64,000 nt of DNA from Marininema mesophilum. Lineage in GTDB: Bacteria > Bacillota > Bacilli > Thermoactinomycetales > DSM-45169. The notes beneath the pieces are model-generated. The model was not told where the DNA came from. It saw nothing but the letters and a program-made list of their open reading frames with translations, and did no database searches. Each line of letters opens with the position of its first letter. Position 1 is the stretch's first letter. The stretch is from the NCBI RefSeq assembly GCF_900106775.1, contig NZ_FNNQ01000008.1:62001-126000 (forward strand), given 5' to 3'. This document shows positions 42,860-52,157 of the stretch, piece by piece. The translations under genes and the position numbers were made by a program.

Positions 42860-45550
42860 TTATTTGATTGTTATTTTAATCTCTTTCTTCGTTTCGTTAC
42901 CGGATATATCCTCAGCTTTGATCCAAACTTTTGTTGTTCCTTTGCTGAACGTACCTTTTTTGAAACTATAGGAGAAGGGTAATAGACTCTGATCTTGGTA
43001 GTTTTCCATCACAGGAATCGATTTCCACGTCTTATACTTGGTCCCTTTTTTCTTCCAGGACACTTTCACAGGCTCATCTACATAGACATTATAGAAGGCT
43101 AGAGGGTCTAACAACAAATCTTGAATGCTCCCGTTAATCTTTTCCGAGGAGAAGGTGCTTTTCATTTTCAAAGCGGGTGCTTTTGGATCAATAACTGCTG
43201 GGGCTCCGTCACTGTATTCTTCACCTTGATGATTGGCAGTCAGTCGAATATTATATACCCCCTCTGGCAGAGGGTTGTCCTTTTCATCCTTCCCACCCCA
43301 AGCTTGTTCAATCACACCACTCTTGGTATTGGATTCACTGAAGACGGTGTATTGACGCTCAGGATCCCAATTTTCGTCTAATTTGATCGCATACAGATCG
43401 AGACCTTCTACTGGAGCAGGCAAGTACCAAGAAATGGCCACTTTATCTTTGATCCAGTCTTCATTAGGTGAAAAAGCAGTTGGGGTTAATCCAAAGGAGT
43501 TTACTAATGGGTAACCTTTAGGATCAATCAATACGGTGAAAGGGAGCTTCAGCGTCTTTTTACCATCCTGTAATTGTATTTGTCCGGTGTATATGCCACG
43601 AGGTAGACTCCTATTCACCTTTAGACCAATATCTAACTTCGCCTTGCTGTTGCCTTTCACTTTCAATGATTTCGGTACATGAACCTTTATTTTACTTTTC
43701 CCATTAGAAAGCTGTGCCTTCACTTGATAGGTCTTATCCGTTTTTGCTAGATTTTTAACAGTAGCCTTCCGATTAACCTGGACCGTCCCAGAACGATGAT
43801 CCAGTTTACCAAAGCTCAAATTGGATGGCGTGATCAATGTCTGAGTATCTATCGCTTTTGGAATATCAATCCGTCCAGATCCTTGCATATAGGCAGGATA
43901 TACCTTCCCTGTACGATCATGAAGGGTGGTAGCCGTGTTCGCTAATGCGGCTTTGATCTCCTGCAAGGTCCAATCAGGATGGGCTTGTTTGATGAGAGCA
44001 GCCGCGCCTGCTACATGAGGTGCCGCCATGCTTGTCCCACTATAGGATTCGTATTTTCCCTGGGGTACAGTGCTTGTAATATTCACACCCGGTGCGGTTA
44101 CATCAGGCTTAATTGCCCAGCTTCCAGCGACAGGACCTTTGGAGCTAAAATCAGCCATCGTTTCCTGTTTTGTGTTGGTTACTGTTGTAGCGGTTTTTCC
44201 AGCCTTTACTTTCTTGATAAACCAATCACTCGTCTCCTTTGGAACTTCCGCTGTTGGAGCATAAGAGCCCTTGCTTGGTAAATATTTATCGCCCCCCTCA
44301 TCCTTATACACAATCAATCCAGTCGCACCCTTATCCTTGGCGATAGTCGATTTTAGCCGAACTTCGCCCCTCCCAAGTTTAGCCACTGCCACTTTACCTT
44401 TTACATTTTTCCCTTTATAATCCGACGCATTTCCATTACCTACGTTGACTAATTGAAGCTTACCTGATGGGAATTTAGGTGACCCTTCTACCATTATCAT
44501 ATTCGCCACTTTTCGATCCCCTGCAAACTTTAGATCAGGTTCATCAAGAGCTTTACTGGACGCACCCACGGAAATAGCTTCTCGGGAAGTTGCGGGTGTC
44601 CCCACTGACCATTTGCCATCCTCCCCGGAATTGCCATTGGCTACTACAGGGATGGTTCCTTTGGTCGCGGCTACATCCATCGCGATTGCCAAGGGATCTT
44701 CTGGTGAATTCGTGGGGCCTCCCAGGGAAAGGTTCATGATGTCGGCTTTCCCTTTTACAGCACCTTCTATCCCCGCTAGGATATCCTCTAAGGTACCGTA
44801 ACCCCCTTCATCCAACACGCGATAGGCCAAGATCGATGCCCCTGGTGCAACACCTTTCACTTTCCCATTTGCGGCAACTGTCCCTGCAACATGGGTACCA
44901 TGACCATTTTCATCCTGGGGATCTTTATCATTATTCACATAGTCGTAGCCACCGACCACTTTCCCCTTCAAATCAGGATGGGTGAAGTCTACACCTGTAT
45001 CCACAACAGCCACTCGGATCCCTTTCCCATCAACAGGTGATCCATTTGCATCTTTCTTCTTCCAAACATCAGGAGCGCCTACCAGAGGCACGCTCTCTTT
45101 CAAATTAGCTTTATAGCGGGTGTTGGGCCAGATGCGTTTGATACCCGGTACCTTTGCCAGCTTACTAACATCTTCTCTTTTTAATGTAGCAGCAAAACCA
45201 GAAAACACGGTATCATAGTTACGACCCTTACTTATATTGGTTACTCTTTTCTTCACTGCTTTAACGACTTGCTCCCGCTGTGAAGTCAATTGTTTATTTA
45301 GTTGTGAGGTGGAAAAGCTCTTGTCCATTGCCGCAACACCTGTTGGCGGTGCCGCTAATTCCACAAGAACCTTCGTTCGTTCACTCCCACGAGTTTTTAC
45401 TCCCTTGGCAATTTTATTCTTTGTCCACTCTTTAGTGATCGCTGCCTTACCGGTTGCTCCCTTTGCTTTAATAATAGGATTGCCCAGGGTAATACCCATC
45501 GCTCCGACTACCAAAGCAGAAGATAACAAGACAGCACTTACTTTTTTCAC
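42860..45550 (-). CDS. Secreted subtilisin-like (S8) serine protease 2 with PA-like domain
   Basis: An 896-aa exported protease paralogous to the one at 34467. It shares the signal peptide, I9-like propeptide and catalytic residues Asp184 (VVDTGVD), His220 (GHGTHVAG) and Ser at about 504 (GTSMAAPHVAG). Between SVGAS and AGKTATT it carries about 110 extra residues (NVKGKVAVAKLGRG, DKGATGLIVYKDEGG), a protease-associated type domain usual in Vpr-like subtilases. The Ig-like C-terminal modules with SPNEDWIKD follow. The GTG start at 45550 follows GGGGGAG. It likely degrades extracellular protein. Confidence 0.94.
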   Translation of the reverse strand: MKKVSAVLLSSALVVGAMGITLGNPIIKAKGATGKAAITKEWTKNKIAKGVKTRGSERTKVLVELAAPPTGVAAMDKSFSTSQLNKQLTSQREQVVKAVKKRVTNISKGRNYDTVFSGFAATLKREDVSKLAKVPGIKRIWPNTRYKANLKESVPLVGAPDVWKKKDANGSPVDGKGIRVAVVDTGVDFTHPDLKGKVVGGYDYVNNDKDPQDENGHGTHVAGTVAANGKVKGVAPGASILAYRVLDEGGYGTLEDILAGIEGAVKGKADIMNLSLGGPTNSPEDPLAIAMDVAATKGTIPVVANGNSGEDGKWSVGTPATSREAISVGASSKALDEPDLKFAGDRKVANMIMVEGSPKFPSGKLQLVNVGNGNASDYKGKNVKGKVAVAKLGRGEVRLKSTIAKDKGATGLIVYKDEGGDKYLPSKGSYAPTAEVPKETSDWFIKKVKAGKTATTVTNTKQETMADFSSKGPVAGSWAIKPDVTAPGVNITSTVPQGKYESYSGTSMAAPHVAGAAALIKQAHPDWTLQEIKAALANTATTLHDRTGKVYPAYMQGSGRIDIPKAIDTQTLITPSNLSFGKLDHRSGTVQVNRKATVKNLAKTDKTYQVKAQLSNGKSKIKVHVPKSLKVKGNSKAKLDIGLKVNRSLPRGIYTGQIQLQDGKKTLKLPFTVLIDPKGYPLVNSFGLTPTAFSPNEDWIKDKVAISWYLPAPVEGLDLYAIKLDENWDPERQYTVFSESNTKSGVIEQAWGGKDEKDNPLPEGVYNIRLTANHQGEEYSDGAPAVIDPKAPALKMKSTFSSEKINGSIQDLLLDPLAFYNVYVDEPVKVSWKKKGTKYKTWKSIPVMENYQDQSLLPFSYSFKKGTFSKGTTKVWIKAEDISGNETKKEIKITIK

Positions 45551-45702
45551 TCCAACTCCCCCAATTCTTTACGTAAAAGTGTGAATATACGACCTTCACC
45601 TACAGTTCGTTATTCACTGACAAAACCCCTCCTCACAATTCTAAAAAAACAATAAAATCCCAAAATTAAATACCCTTCTGTGCTGTTTATGTTATTTTTT
45701 GC

Positions 45703-45744
45703 AAGAAAAAAGAAGACCTATGAGAATTGGTCTTCTTTTTTCTT
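45703..45744 (-). terminator. Terminator of ampS
   Basis: A 16-bp stem (AAGAAAAAAGAAGACC with its complement) lies 48 bp beyond the ampS stop. On the minus strand it ends in a T-rich arm. Confidence 0.85.
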
Positions 45745-45791
45745 GGATTAATTCCATTTTGTCTTTGAAAGAAATGACAGACCATCATCCA

Positions 45792-47021
45792 TTAAAATGC
45801 CCAGTTTCCCTTACGGAAGATCGGCTCTCTTTCACCACTAGCTGTCTCACCATCAATATCCATGCTCGCTGAACCGATCATAAAATCAACATGGGTCATG
45901 CTATCATTAACTTCTGCTTCCCTGAGCTCTTCCTTAGACATCTCTGTACCACCTTCAATACAGGAAGGAAAACCAGCACCAATTGCTAGATGGTTGGAAG
46001 CATTTTCATCAAATAAGGTATGAAAAAAGATCAGGTTAGAATTGGATATGGGTGAATCATGGGGGACCAGAGCAATTTCTCCAAGGTAGTGAGCACCCTC
46101 ATCCAGCCCAATCATTTGATCTAAAGTCTCTTGCCCTGTCTCAGCATGGTAATTGACAACACGTCCATTTTCAAATTCTAAGACGAAGTTTTCGATCAAG
46201 TTTCCTTTGTAACTTAATGGCATGGTGCTACGAACAAACCCTTGTGTTCTATTTCTCAGTGGAGTCGTAAATACTTCCTCCGTAGGCAAATTGGGGTTGA
46301 AACAATTTCCTTGATTATTTACTGCAGTTCCTCCAGTCCAGATATGTGTATCCGATAATTCTACGGTTAGTTCGGTACCTGGTGCACTATAATGTAGCTT
46401 TTTGTACCGTTTTTCATTTAAATAGGCAACTTTTTCATGCAAGTTGGCATTGTGTTCATTCCAGGTCGCTACTGGATCCTCTTGATCCACTCTCGTTGCC
46501 TGAAATATCGCATCCCATAGGTCTTCTACCGCTTCTTCTTCACCCTTATTCGGAAATACTTTCTTCGCCCAAGCAGGAGCAGACGCGGCAAGAATGCACC
46601 AGCTTATCTGATCAGAAAGAGTGTACTCTCTAAATTTTTTCAAAGCGCTGCCTGCCGCTTTGGCCGCCGCACTAATTCGTTCAGGATTGACTCCCTTCAA
46701 TAATTCTGGATCCGACGATTCGATATAAAGATAGGCACCCCCCTGTTCAGCAATCTGCTCCATACCCGCCGCTTTCCACATTGGAAATTCTTCAAAGGCT
46801 TCATCAGGTGCACCATCGTATTTTAAACGAGTACAGATCTCATCCTGCCATTCTACATATACATGCTTTGCACCCGCTTCATAAGCCTTTTTCACAATCT
46901 TTCTCACTAAGTCCGCAACTTGAATCGAGGCGTTAACGACCAGTGTTTGCCCGGGTTGTACGTTAATTCCTACTTTAACGGCCAATTCCGCATATTTTTC
47001 AAGTTTTTTTTGAAAAGACAT
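45792..47021 (-). CDS. ampS: M29 family aminopeptidase (AmpS/aminopeptidase T)
   Basis: A 409-aa metallo-aminopeptidase. The metal ligands of family M29 are visible: the Glu pair in NLPTEEVFTTP, Glu in HYLGEIALVP, two His in FFHTLFDENASNHLAIG and His/Asp in MTHVDFMIGSASMDIDG. ATG 47021 follows GAGGGAATACG. The length is that of Bacillus AmpS (about 410 aa). It is a cytosolic peptidase with broad specificity. It is monocistronic with its own terminator. Confidence 0.95.
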   Translation of the reverse strand: MSFQKKLEKYAELAVKVGINVQPGQTLVVNASIQVADLVRKIVKKAYEAGAKHVYVEWQDEICTRLKYDGAPDEAFEEFPMWKAAGMEQIAEQGGAYLYIESSDPELLKGVNPERISAAAKAAGSALKKFREYTLSDQISWCILAASAPAWAKKVFPNKGEEEAVEDLWDAIFQATRVDQEDPVATWNEHNANLHEKVAYLNEKRYKKLHYSAPGTELTVELSDTHIWTGGTAVNNQGNCFNPNLPTEEVFTTPLRNRTQGFVRSTMPLSYKGNLIENFVLEFENGRVVNYHAETGQETLDQMIGLDEGAHYLGEIALVPHDSPISNSNLIFFHTLFDENASNHLAIGAGFPSCIEGGTEMSKEELREAEVNDSMTHVDFMIGSASMDIDGETASGEREPIFRKGNWAF

Positions 47022-47250
47022 CGTATTCCCTCATTTGCATTAAAATAATATTTCTTTTTCTATCGGTTAGAAGCTCTCCTCTTTCTCCCCTCTGCTATTT
47101 TATCACGATTGTGATCTTTTCTTCTCTACCCCAACGGAATCCTGCCTGATTTCACCAAACGACCTCGCCTATCGGCCATAAAAAACGATAAGATTGCCAA
47201 TGCGCTACGATCACACTCGGTGATGTTCCTGCTCGAATCAACATGCTTCT

Positions 47251-47877
47251 CTAGGATGAACCTGCGGAAAGCGCTTCTGTCAGTAGAAGATCGTACTCCT
47301 CCGAAAATGGACAGAATTCTTCCTTTGTGAGGCATCGGTGTTCAAATTGTCGTCGTGTACCCTCATAGACAAATCCAGTAGCCTGTAGATTCCCTCGCTC
47401 CTTCCGTAGAAAATCCACCATCTCAGAACACTCTGTTTCAAACAAGCCTGCTACTTCTCCTTGATCTGGGTGAAAATCTTCTAGGGCCAGAGTCGTCTCC
47501 CATAAGAAAAGATGGCAAAATTCTCGGTCCATCCATCCTTCACTCATCTCACTCTCCCATTGAACAATTCCTAAGAAATGAAGCTCCGCTCTTTCCACTA
47601 GTACCCCCAACTCTTCACGCAACTCCCTAACTCCATCATAGGGAAGTTCCCCAGCCGCTAAATGTCCCGCCGCAGAAGCATCCATTTTTCCTGGAAAAGC
47701 TTCTTTGTTTTTATTTCTCAATTGAAATAGGACCTTACGCTCTCCTTTTACCCCCCTCCTTATTACCCAGCAATGAAAGGTATGATGCCATAAGCCTTGT
47801 TTATGTATTTCGGTTCGTGTATTGGTTCCAACCACATTCATATTCTCATCGAGTTCATCCATCCATTCTTCGATCAT
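47251..47877 (-). CDS. Nudix hydrolase
   Basis: A 208-aa protein. The Nudix box is GHLAAGELPYDGVRELREELGV (pattern G-x5-E-x7-REUxEExGU), at about residues 71-92. An upstream HHTFHCWVIRR segment resembles the IPP-isomerase-like Nudix group (YfcD-like). ATG 47877 follows GAGGGGGAG. The substrate is unknown. Confidence 0.9.
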   Translation of the reverse strand: MIEEWMDELDENMNVVGTNTRTEIHKQGLWHHTFHCWVIRRGVKGERKVLFQLRNKNKEAFPGKMDASAAGHLAAGELPYDGVRELREELGVLVERAELHFLGIVQWESEMSEGWMDREFCHLFLWETTLALEDFHPDQGEVAGLFETECSEMVDFLRKERGNLQATGFVYEGTRRQFEHRCLTKEEFCPFSEEYDLLLTEALSAGSS

Positions 47878-47947
47878 CGGCTCCCCCTCTTTTTATTTAC
47901 TTTCTCTATAAAATCCTTCCCTATTGTACCCCCTATCGAATCTCACA

Positions 47948-47972
47948 GCAAAAGCAGCCCTAAGGCTGCTTT
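47948..47972 (-). terminator. Terminator of the signal peptidase gene
   Basis: AGCAGCC-CTAA-GGCTGCT forms a compact stem. On the minus strand TTTTGCTG follows. Confidence 0.7.
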
Positions 47973-47986
47973 ATTATAAGGATTTT

Positions 47987-48499
47987 TCAATTATTGGCCA
48001 ATTCACCAAAGCGATCCAGAGGGGTTAATACCCAATCCGCACGCCCAACAACCTCTCTCATACTAATTAATCCTAATTGACGACTATCTTTGCTATTGTT
48101 TCTGTTATCTCCCAGGACATATAGATGATCAGGCAATACTTTCACAGGTGGAGCAGCACCAATAATACGTCCAACCAGATAAGGTTCCTTTATTTTTCTA
48201 CCATTGCGATATACTTTACCTTCTTTTATTTCTACGGTATCACCTGGTAAACCAATCACGCGTTTAATGTATTTTTCTTTCTCTGTGGCCCGAAAGACGA
48301 TGACATCTCCGTATCTAGGCTTATCGACATTATAAACCCAGGTATTAACTAGGATTCGCTCATCTGTGTTTAATAGCGGAAGCATCGAATGACCATGAAC
48401 GATGTATGGAGCTAGAATAAACTTACGTACTACCAAAAGAAGTAGGATAATGATCAGCAAAACTGTTGTAACCCCATTTTTTCGTAACCACTTTCCCAC
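47987..48499 (-). CDS. sipS: Signal peptidase I
   Basis: A 170-aa type I signal peptidase with one N-terminal membrane anchor (VLLIIILLLLVVRKFIL). The catalytic Ser is in HGHSMLPLL, the Lys in KYIKRVIGLPGD, and the conserved box GDNRNNSKDSR follows. The GTG start at 48499 follows GAGGTG. It cleaves signal peptides such as those of the two S8 proteases and the lipase encoded nearby. Which sip paralogue it is cannot be told. Confidence 0.94.
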   Translation of the reverse strand: MGKWLRKNGVTTVLLIIILLLLVVRKFILAPYIVHGHSMLPLLNTDERILVNTWVYNVDKPRYGDVIVFRATEKEKYIKRVIGLPGDTVEIKEGKVYRNGRKIKEPYLVGRIIGAAPPVKVLPDHLYVLGDNRNNSKDSRQLGLISMREVVGRADWVLTPLDRFGELANN

Positions 48500-48673
48500 C
48501 CTGACACCTCTTCTCCACCAGAAGCCTGATTCAACCCAAGCCCCTGCATCTTTTTTTATTTCAGTAAATTAAACATTCTCCTACTTTTTCCCTTCCTCTA
48601 TCAATTAATTTGCTCTTTTTTTAAGAGACTATCCAGTTTAGGATGTTCTACGAAAGGGTTCGGTAACCAATAT

Positions 48674-48716
48674 AAAAAGCACCTATTTCACTCACACGAA
48701 GGAAATAGATGCTTTT
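48674..48716 (-). terminator. Terminator of the amino acid permease gene
   Basis: AAAAGCATCTATTTC and GAAATAGGTGCTTTTT on the minus strand form a long stem, 14 bp beyond the stop. Confidence 0.85.
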
Positions 48717-48729
48717 ATGCCTGTCTTCT

Positions 48730-50049
48730 TTAATGTTTATTCTTTCTTTCCAACCACCAGAGAATCGGCAGTCCAATCACCATGATTCCAATAGCCATCA
48801 AACTATCTCGTGGTTGTGTCAGCAAGGTGCTCACGACCACAAAACTTGACCCCAGGATCGCAAGGACTGGAATCCATGGGTATAGTGGCACGTTATAGGG
48901 CCGTTTTATCCCCCTATTACGGCGACGAAGGATAAAGACTGCAAAAAATGCGAGGATATAAAAGATAAAGATCGCGAAAACAGAGATCTGTGCCAGTTTA
49001 TCTGGATTACTAACCAACATCAATCCAATAGCGATCATTACTTGACAGGCAATCGCCACAACAGGTACACGGGATATAGGATGAACTCGTGAAAGGAATT
49101 TGGAGAAGGGGAGTTGACCTCGTTCAGCCATAGCAAAGGGGATCCGTGAAGATCCAAGGATCATCCCGTTTAATGTGGCAAAAATCGAGACAATGATTCC
49201 GACTGTAATTAGTTTACCACCAATCTCTCCAAAGAGGATTTCAGCAGCAGAGCCCCCTGCGTTTGCTCCCAATGTTGCTACTTTCTCTGGGGATAATACA
49301 TCAAATAAAGCGACATTGACCAAGAGATAAACCGCAGTAGCCAATGCAAGACCAGCAAAAATTACCTTCGGAAGCAATTTAGCAGGGTTTTTCATTTCAC
49401 CTGCAACGGTCCCAACTATAATCCATCCATCATAGGCAAAGAGACAAGCTAAGATTGCGCCTCCCAAATTACCTCCGCCAGAAAAACCGCTCTCTCCACC
49501 CAACACAGGAGCTTCTCCCTGCCAGATCCCAAACACGACAATTAACGCGATTGGAATCAATTTAGCCACAGTCAACACCGTTTGTAAGATACCTCCAAAA
49601 CGAGTACCCAGGCTATTAACTACTGCAAGGAACACAACGGTTCCAATCCCGATCCAAATGTTCCATTGCTCTGACCACTTAAATAAGCCAGCTACCAAAG
49701 AGCCCATATATAAACCTAGTGCACCAATAACTGCCGGGCTGTAGATAACTGTTTGCATCCACCCACTGAGATAGCCGACGGTTTTTCCATAGACTTCCTC
49801 AAGATAAACATAAAGTCCACCCGTTTTAAAAATTTGCGTACTCACTTCAGCAATGGTTAATCCACCGGCCATGGTAAGAAGACCAGCCAATAACCAAGCC
49901 AATAGTGCCATCGAAGAACTACCAGCCTCTTTCAGCACAGCTCCAGGGGCGACAAACACTCCTGAACCGATCACCGTACCTACCACAAGGGCTAAGGCAA
50001 CTGTAAAGCCGATTTCTTTTTTAAGTTGTTGTTCTGCTGACACTTGCAT
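48730..50049 (-). CDS. steT: APC-family amino acid permease (SteT-like)
   Basis: A 439-aa transporter with twelve predicted membrane helices. The first-helix motif GTVIGSGVFVAPGAVLKEAG is the substrate-binding GSG motif of the L-type (LAT-like) exchangers. Overall length and the AEVSTQIFKTGGLYVYLEEVYG block match Bacillus SteT, a serine/threonine exchanger. ATG 50049 follows GGGTGGGG. Actual substrates are inferred. Confidence 0.85.
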   Translation of the reverse strand: MQVSAEQQLKKEIGFTVALALVVGTVIGSGVFVAPGAVLKEAGSSSMALLAWLLAGLLTMAGGLTIAEVSTQIFKTGGLYVYLEEVYGKTVGYLSGWMQTVIYSPAVIGALGLYMGSLVAGLFKWSEQWNIWIGIGTVVFLAVVNSLGTRFGGILQTVLTVAKLIPIALIVVFGIWQGEAPVLGGESGFSGGGNLGGAILACLFAYDGWIIVGTVAGEMKNPAKLLPKVIFAGLALATAVYLLVNVALFDVLSPEKVATLGANAGGSAAEILFGEIGGKLITVGIIVSIFATLNGMILGSSRIPFAMAERGQLPFSKFLSRVHPISRVPVVAIACQVMIAIGLMLVSNPDKLAQISVFAIFIFYILAFFAVFILRRRNRGIKRPYNVPLYPWIPVLAILGSSFVVVSTLLTQPRDSLMAIGIMVIGLPILWWLERKNKH

Positions 50050-50160
50050 TGATATGCCCCACCCTAACTACCATTCATTTTTTACACACACCCGAATAGT
50101 ATACGATATTGCTTAGATCCTTTACCACGATAAATTGTTATCCAATTTATAGAAATGAAA

Positions 50161-50784
50161 TTATTTCTCTACAAAAACTAGGCGTATTCCAAGCAAAGCA
50201 TACAACATCACTTTCCCACTTTTCACTACCCCACCTGCTCCAGGTCGGTTTGATAATCTTACCCCAACACTCCCAGCAAATAGCGCAAAGCAGGTAAATA
50301 TCAAGATGGCCTGCACCATAAATACCAGCCCCAAGAAAATCATGTGCAGCGAAGCCTCTGGTCTACCAGGGGTAACAAACTGGGGAAGTAGCGCAAGAAA
50401 GAAAAGAGAAACCTTTGGATTGAGTACATTCATCAATATCCCACGCCGAAAAAGGGCACCTGGTTTAAGGGCTGGTGCATCACCAGTTATCAAAGCACCT
50501 GCTGGCTCCTTCCATGCTTGCCAAGCAAGATAGAGTAGATAGGCAGCTCCAGCAAATTTGATGACCTGAAAAGCAAAAGCAGAGGAATATAGCACCGCGG
50601 ATATTCCAAGGGCTGCGGCTAACGTATGAAGGATAACACCTGAACAAAGCCCGAGGGCAATGATCACACCTGCTTTTTTCCCATGGGAGACACTCTGGGC
50701 AATGACAAAGAGATTATCGGGTCCTGGCATAACGGTAAGGAGGATAGCCACTCCTAAAAATTGTACGATCGTTTCCCAAGCCAT
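50161..50784 (-). CDS. LysE/RhtB family exporter
   Basis: A 207-aa membrane protein with about six helices. The motif VMPGPDNLFVIAQS and the block GILMNVLNPKVSLFFLALLPQF are hallmarks of the LysE/RhtB amino-acid exporter family. ATG 50784 follows AGGAGGATG. It lies 111 bp upstream of the permease gene on the same strand; paired import and export of amino acids is plausible but unproven. Confidence 0.92.
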   Translation of the reverse strand: MAWETIVQFLGVAILLTVMPGPDNLFVIAQSVSHGKKAGVIIALGLCSGVILHTLAAALGISAVLYSSAFAFQVIKFAGAAYLLYLAWQAWKEPAGALITGDAPALKPGALFRRGILMNVLNPKVSLFFLALLPQFVTPGRPEASLHMIFLGLVFMVQAILIFTCFALFAGSVGVRLSNRPGAGGVVKSGKVMLYALLGIRLVFVEK

Positions 50785-50816
50785 CTTTATTTCATCCTCC
50801 TTTACTCCCTTTCTCT

Positions 50817-50852
50817 AAAAAAAACACCCCTCTCCATCCGGAGAGAAGTGTT
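50817..50852 (-). terminator. Terminator of odhAB
   Basis: On the minus strand AACACTTCTCTCC-GGAT-GGAGAGGGGTGTT is followed by a run of T. Confidence 0.9.
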
Positions 50853-50867
50853 CTCCTAGAACTTTCT

Positions 50868-52130
50868 TCAACCTTCCAACATCAGCAGTTCTGGATCTTC
50901 CAAGAGTTGCTTGATTTTTACCAAGAAGGAGACTGCTTCTGCACCATCCACGATCCGGTGATCATAAGAAAGTGCCAAATACATCATGGGGCGACTTTCA
51001 ATGCTACCATCTTCGAGAGTGATCGGACGCTGTTGAATTTTGTGCATTCCCAAGATCCCTACTTGGGGAGCATTGAGGATCGGGGTAGACAAGAGAGAAC
51101 CGAAGACACCTCCATTAGTAATCGTAAAGCTTCCCCCCTGCAACTCATCCAGGGTAAGTGTGTTGTTGCGCGCTTTACCTGCGAGGCGCACGATTTCTTT
51201 TTCAATTTCACCAAAGGAAAGCTTGTCTGCATCCCGGACAACCGGAACAACCAGCCCTTCCTGAGCAGAAACAGCGATACCGATATCATAGTATTTCTTC
51301 AGAAGCATCTCCTGCCCCTGAATTTCTGCGTTCAGGCGTGGGTAAGCTTTCAGGGCAGCCGTTGCCGCCTTAGCAAAGAAGGACATAAAGCCAAGGTTCA
51401 CTTCATGTTGTTCTTTGAAGGCTTCTTTACGTCGTTTCCGAATCTCCATCACACGGGTGAGGTCCACTTCATTGAAAGTGGTCAACATTGCAGCTTCATG
51501 CTGTGCCTGAACCAAACGATTGGCGATGGTCTGCCGACGACGAGTCATCCGTACACGTTCAGCGGGACGACCATTTTCTTCTGTTTTCGGGTCAGTTGCG
51601 GCTTTTGGTTGCTCTGCTTTCTTAGCAGGTGCAGCTTCTTTTCCTTCACGGTAGTTATTTACATCTTCTACGGTGATTCGGCCTGAAGGATCAGCAGTAC
51701 GCACTTCATCTAGATCAATCCCTTTTTCCCGAGCCAATTTCCGTACGGCAGGGGAGGCAATGCGGGAGGAATGAGACTCTTCTTCAGTATCCGAGGAGGT
51801 TTCTTCTTTTGGTTCTTTTTTGGAGTCGGACTCCTCTTTTTTCACTTCTTCCTTCTTTTCTTCCTTCGGCTCTTCTTTCTTCTCGGAAGCTTGGCCACCT
51901 ACATCAAGGATAGCGATGGTTTCACCCACCTCTACGGTGTCACCCTCTTGCTTCACGATCTCTTTTAGAACCCCAGATTCCTCAGCGTTAATCTCCAAAT
52001 TAACTTTATCCGTCTCCAGCTCGAGGAGAATTTCTCCCTCTTCCACGGAGTCCCCTGCTGCTTTCATCCAGTTGGCGATGGTCCCTTCAGTAATTGATTC
52101 CGCCAATTCAGGGACTTTGATCTCCTTCAC
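50868..52130 (-). CDS. odhB: 2-oxoglutarate dehydrogenase E2 (dihydrolipoyl succinyltransferase)
   Basis: A 420-aa E2. The lipoyl domain (1-78) has the modified lysine in ELETDKVNLE. A highly charged E/K linker (about 80-118) is followed by the peripheral-subunit-binding domain (SPAVRKLAREKGIDL...) and the catalytic domain ending with SYDHRIVDGAEAV. GTG start at 52130 after GGAGGG. It is 28 bp downstream of odhA and transfers succinyl groups to CoA in the citric acid cycle. E3 is encoded elsewhere. Confidence 0.96.
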   Translation of the reverse strand: MKEIKVPELAESITEGTIANWMKAAGDSVEEGEILLELETDKVNLEINAEESGVLKEIVKQEGDTVEVGETIAILDVGGQASEKKEEPKEEKKEEVKKEESDSKKEPKEETSSDTEEESHSSRIASPAVRKLAREKGIDLDEVRTADPSGRITVEDVNNYREGKEAAPAKKAEQPKAATDPKTEENGRPAERVRMTRRRQTIANRLVQAQHEAAMLTTFNEVDLTRVMEIRKRRKEAFKEQHEVNLGFMSFFAKAATAALKAYPRLNAEIQGQEMLLKKYYDIGIAVSAQEGLVVPVVRDADKLSFGEIEKEIVRLAGKARNNTLTLDELQGGSFTITNGGVFGSLLSTPILNAPQVGILGMHKIQQRPITLEDGSIESRPMMYLALSYDHRIVDGAEAVSFLVKIKQLLEDPELLMLEG

Positions 52131-52157
52131 ATCGATTCCCTCCTGAGTCTCGTTACC

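Noticed and set aside
50907..51686. A 259-codon open frame on the plus strand
   Set aside because: It is the antisense of odhB, whose motifs and ribosome site are clear. The plus frame has no recognisable domain.
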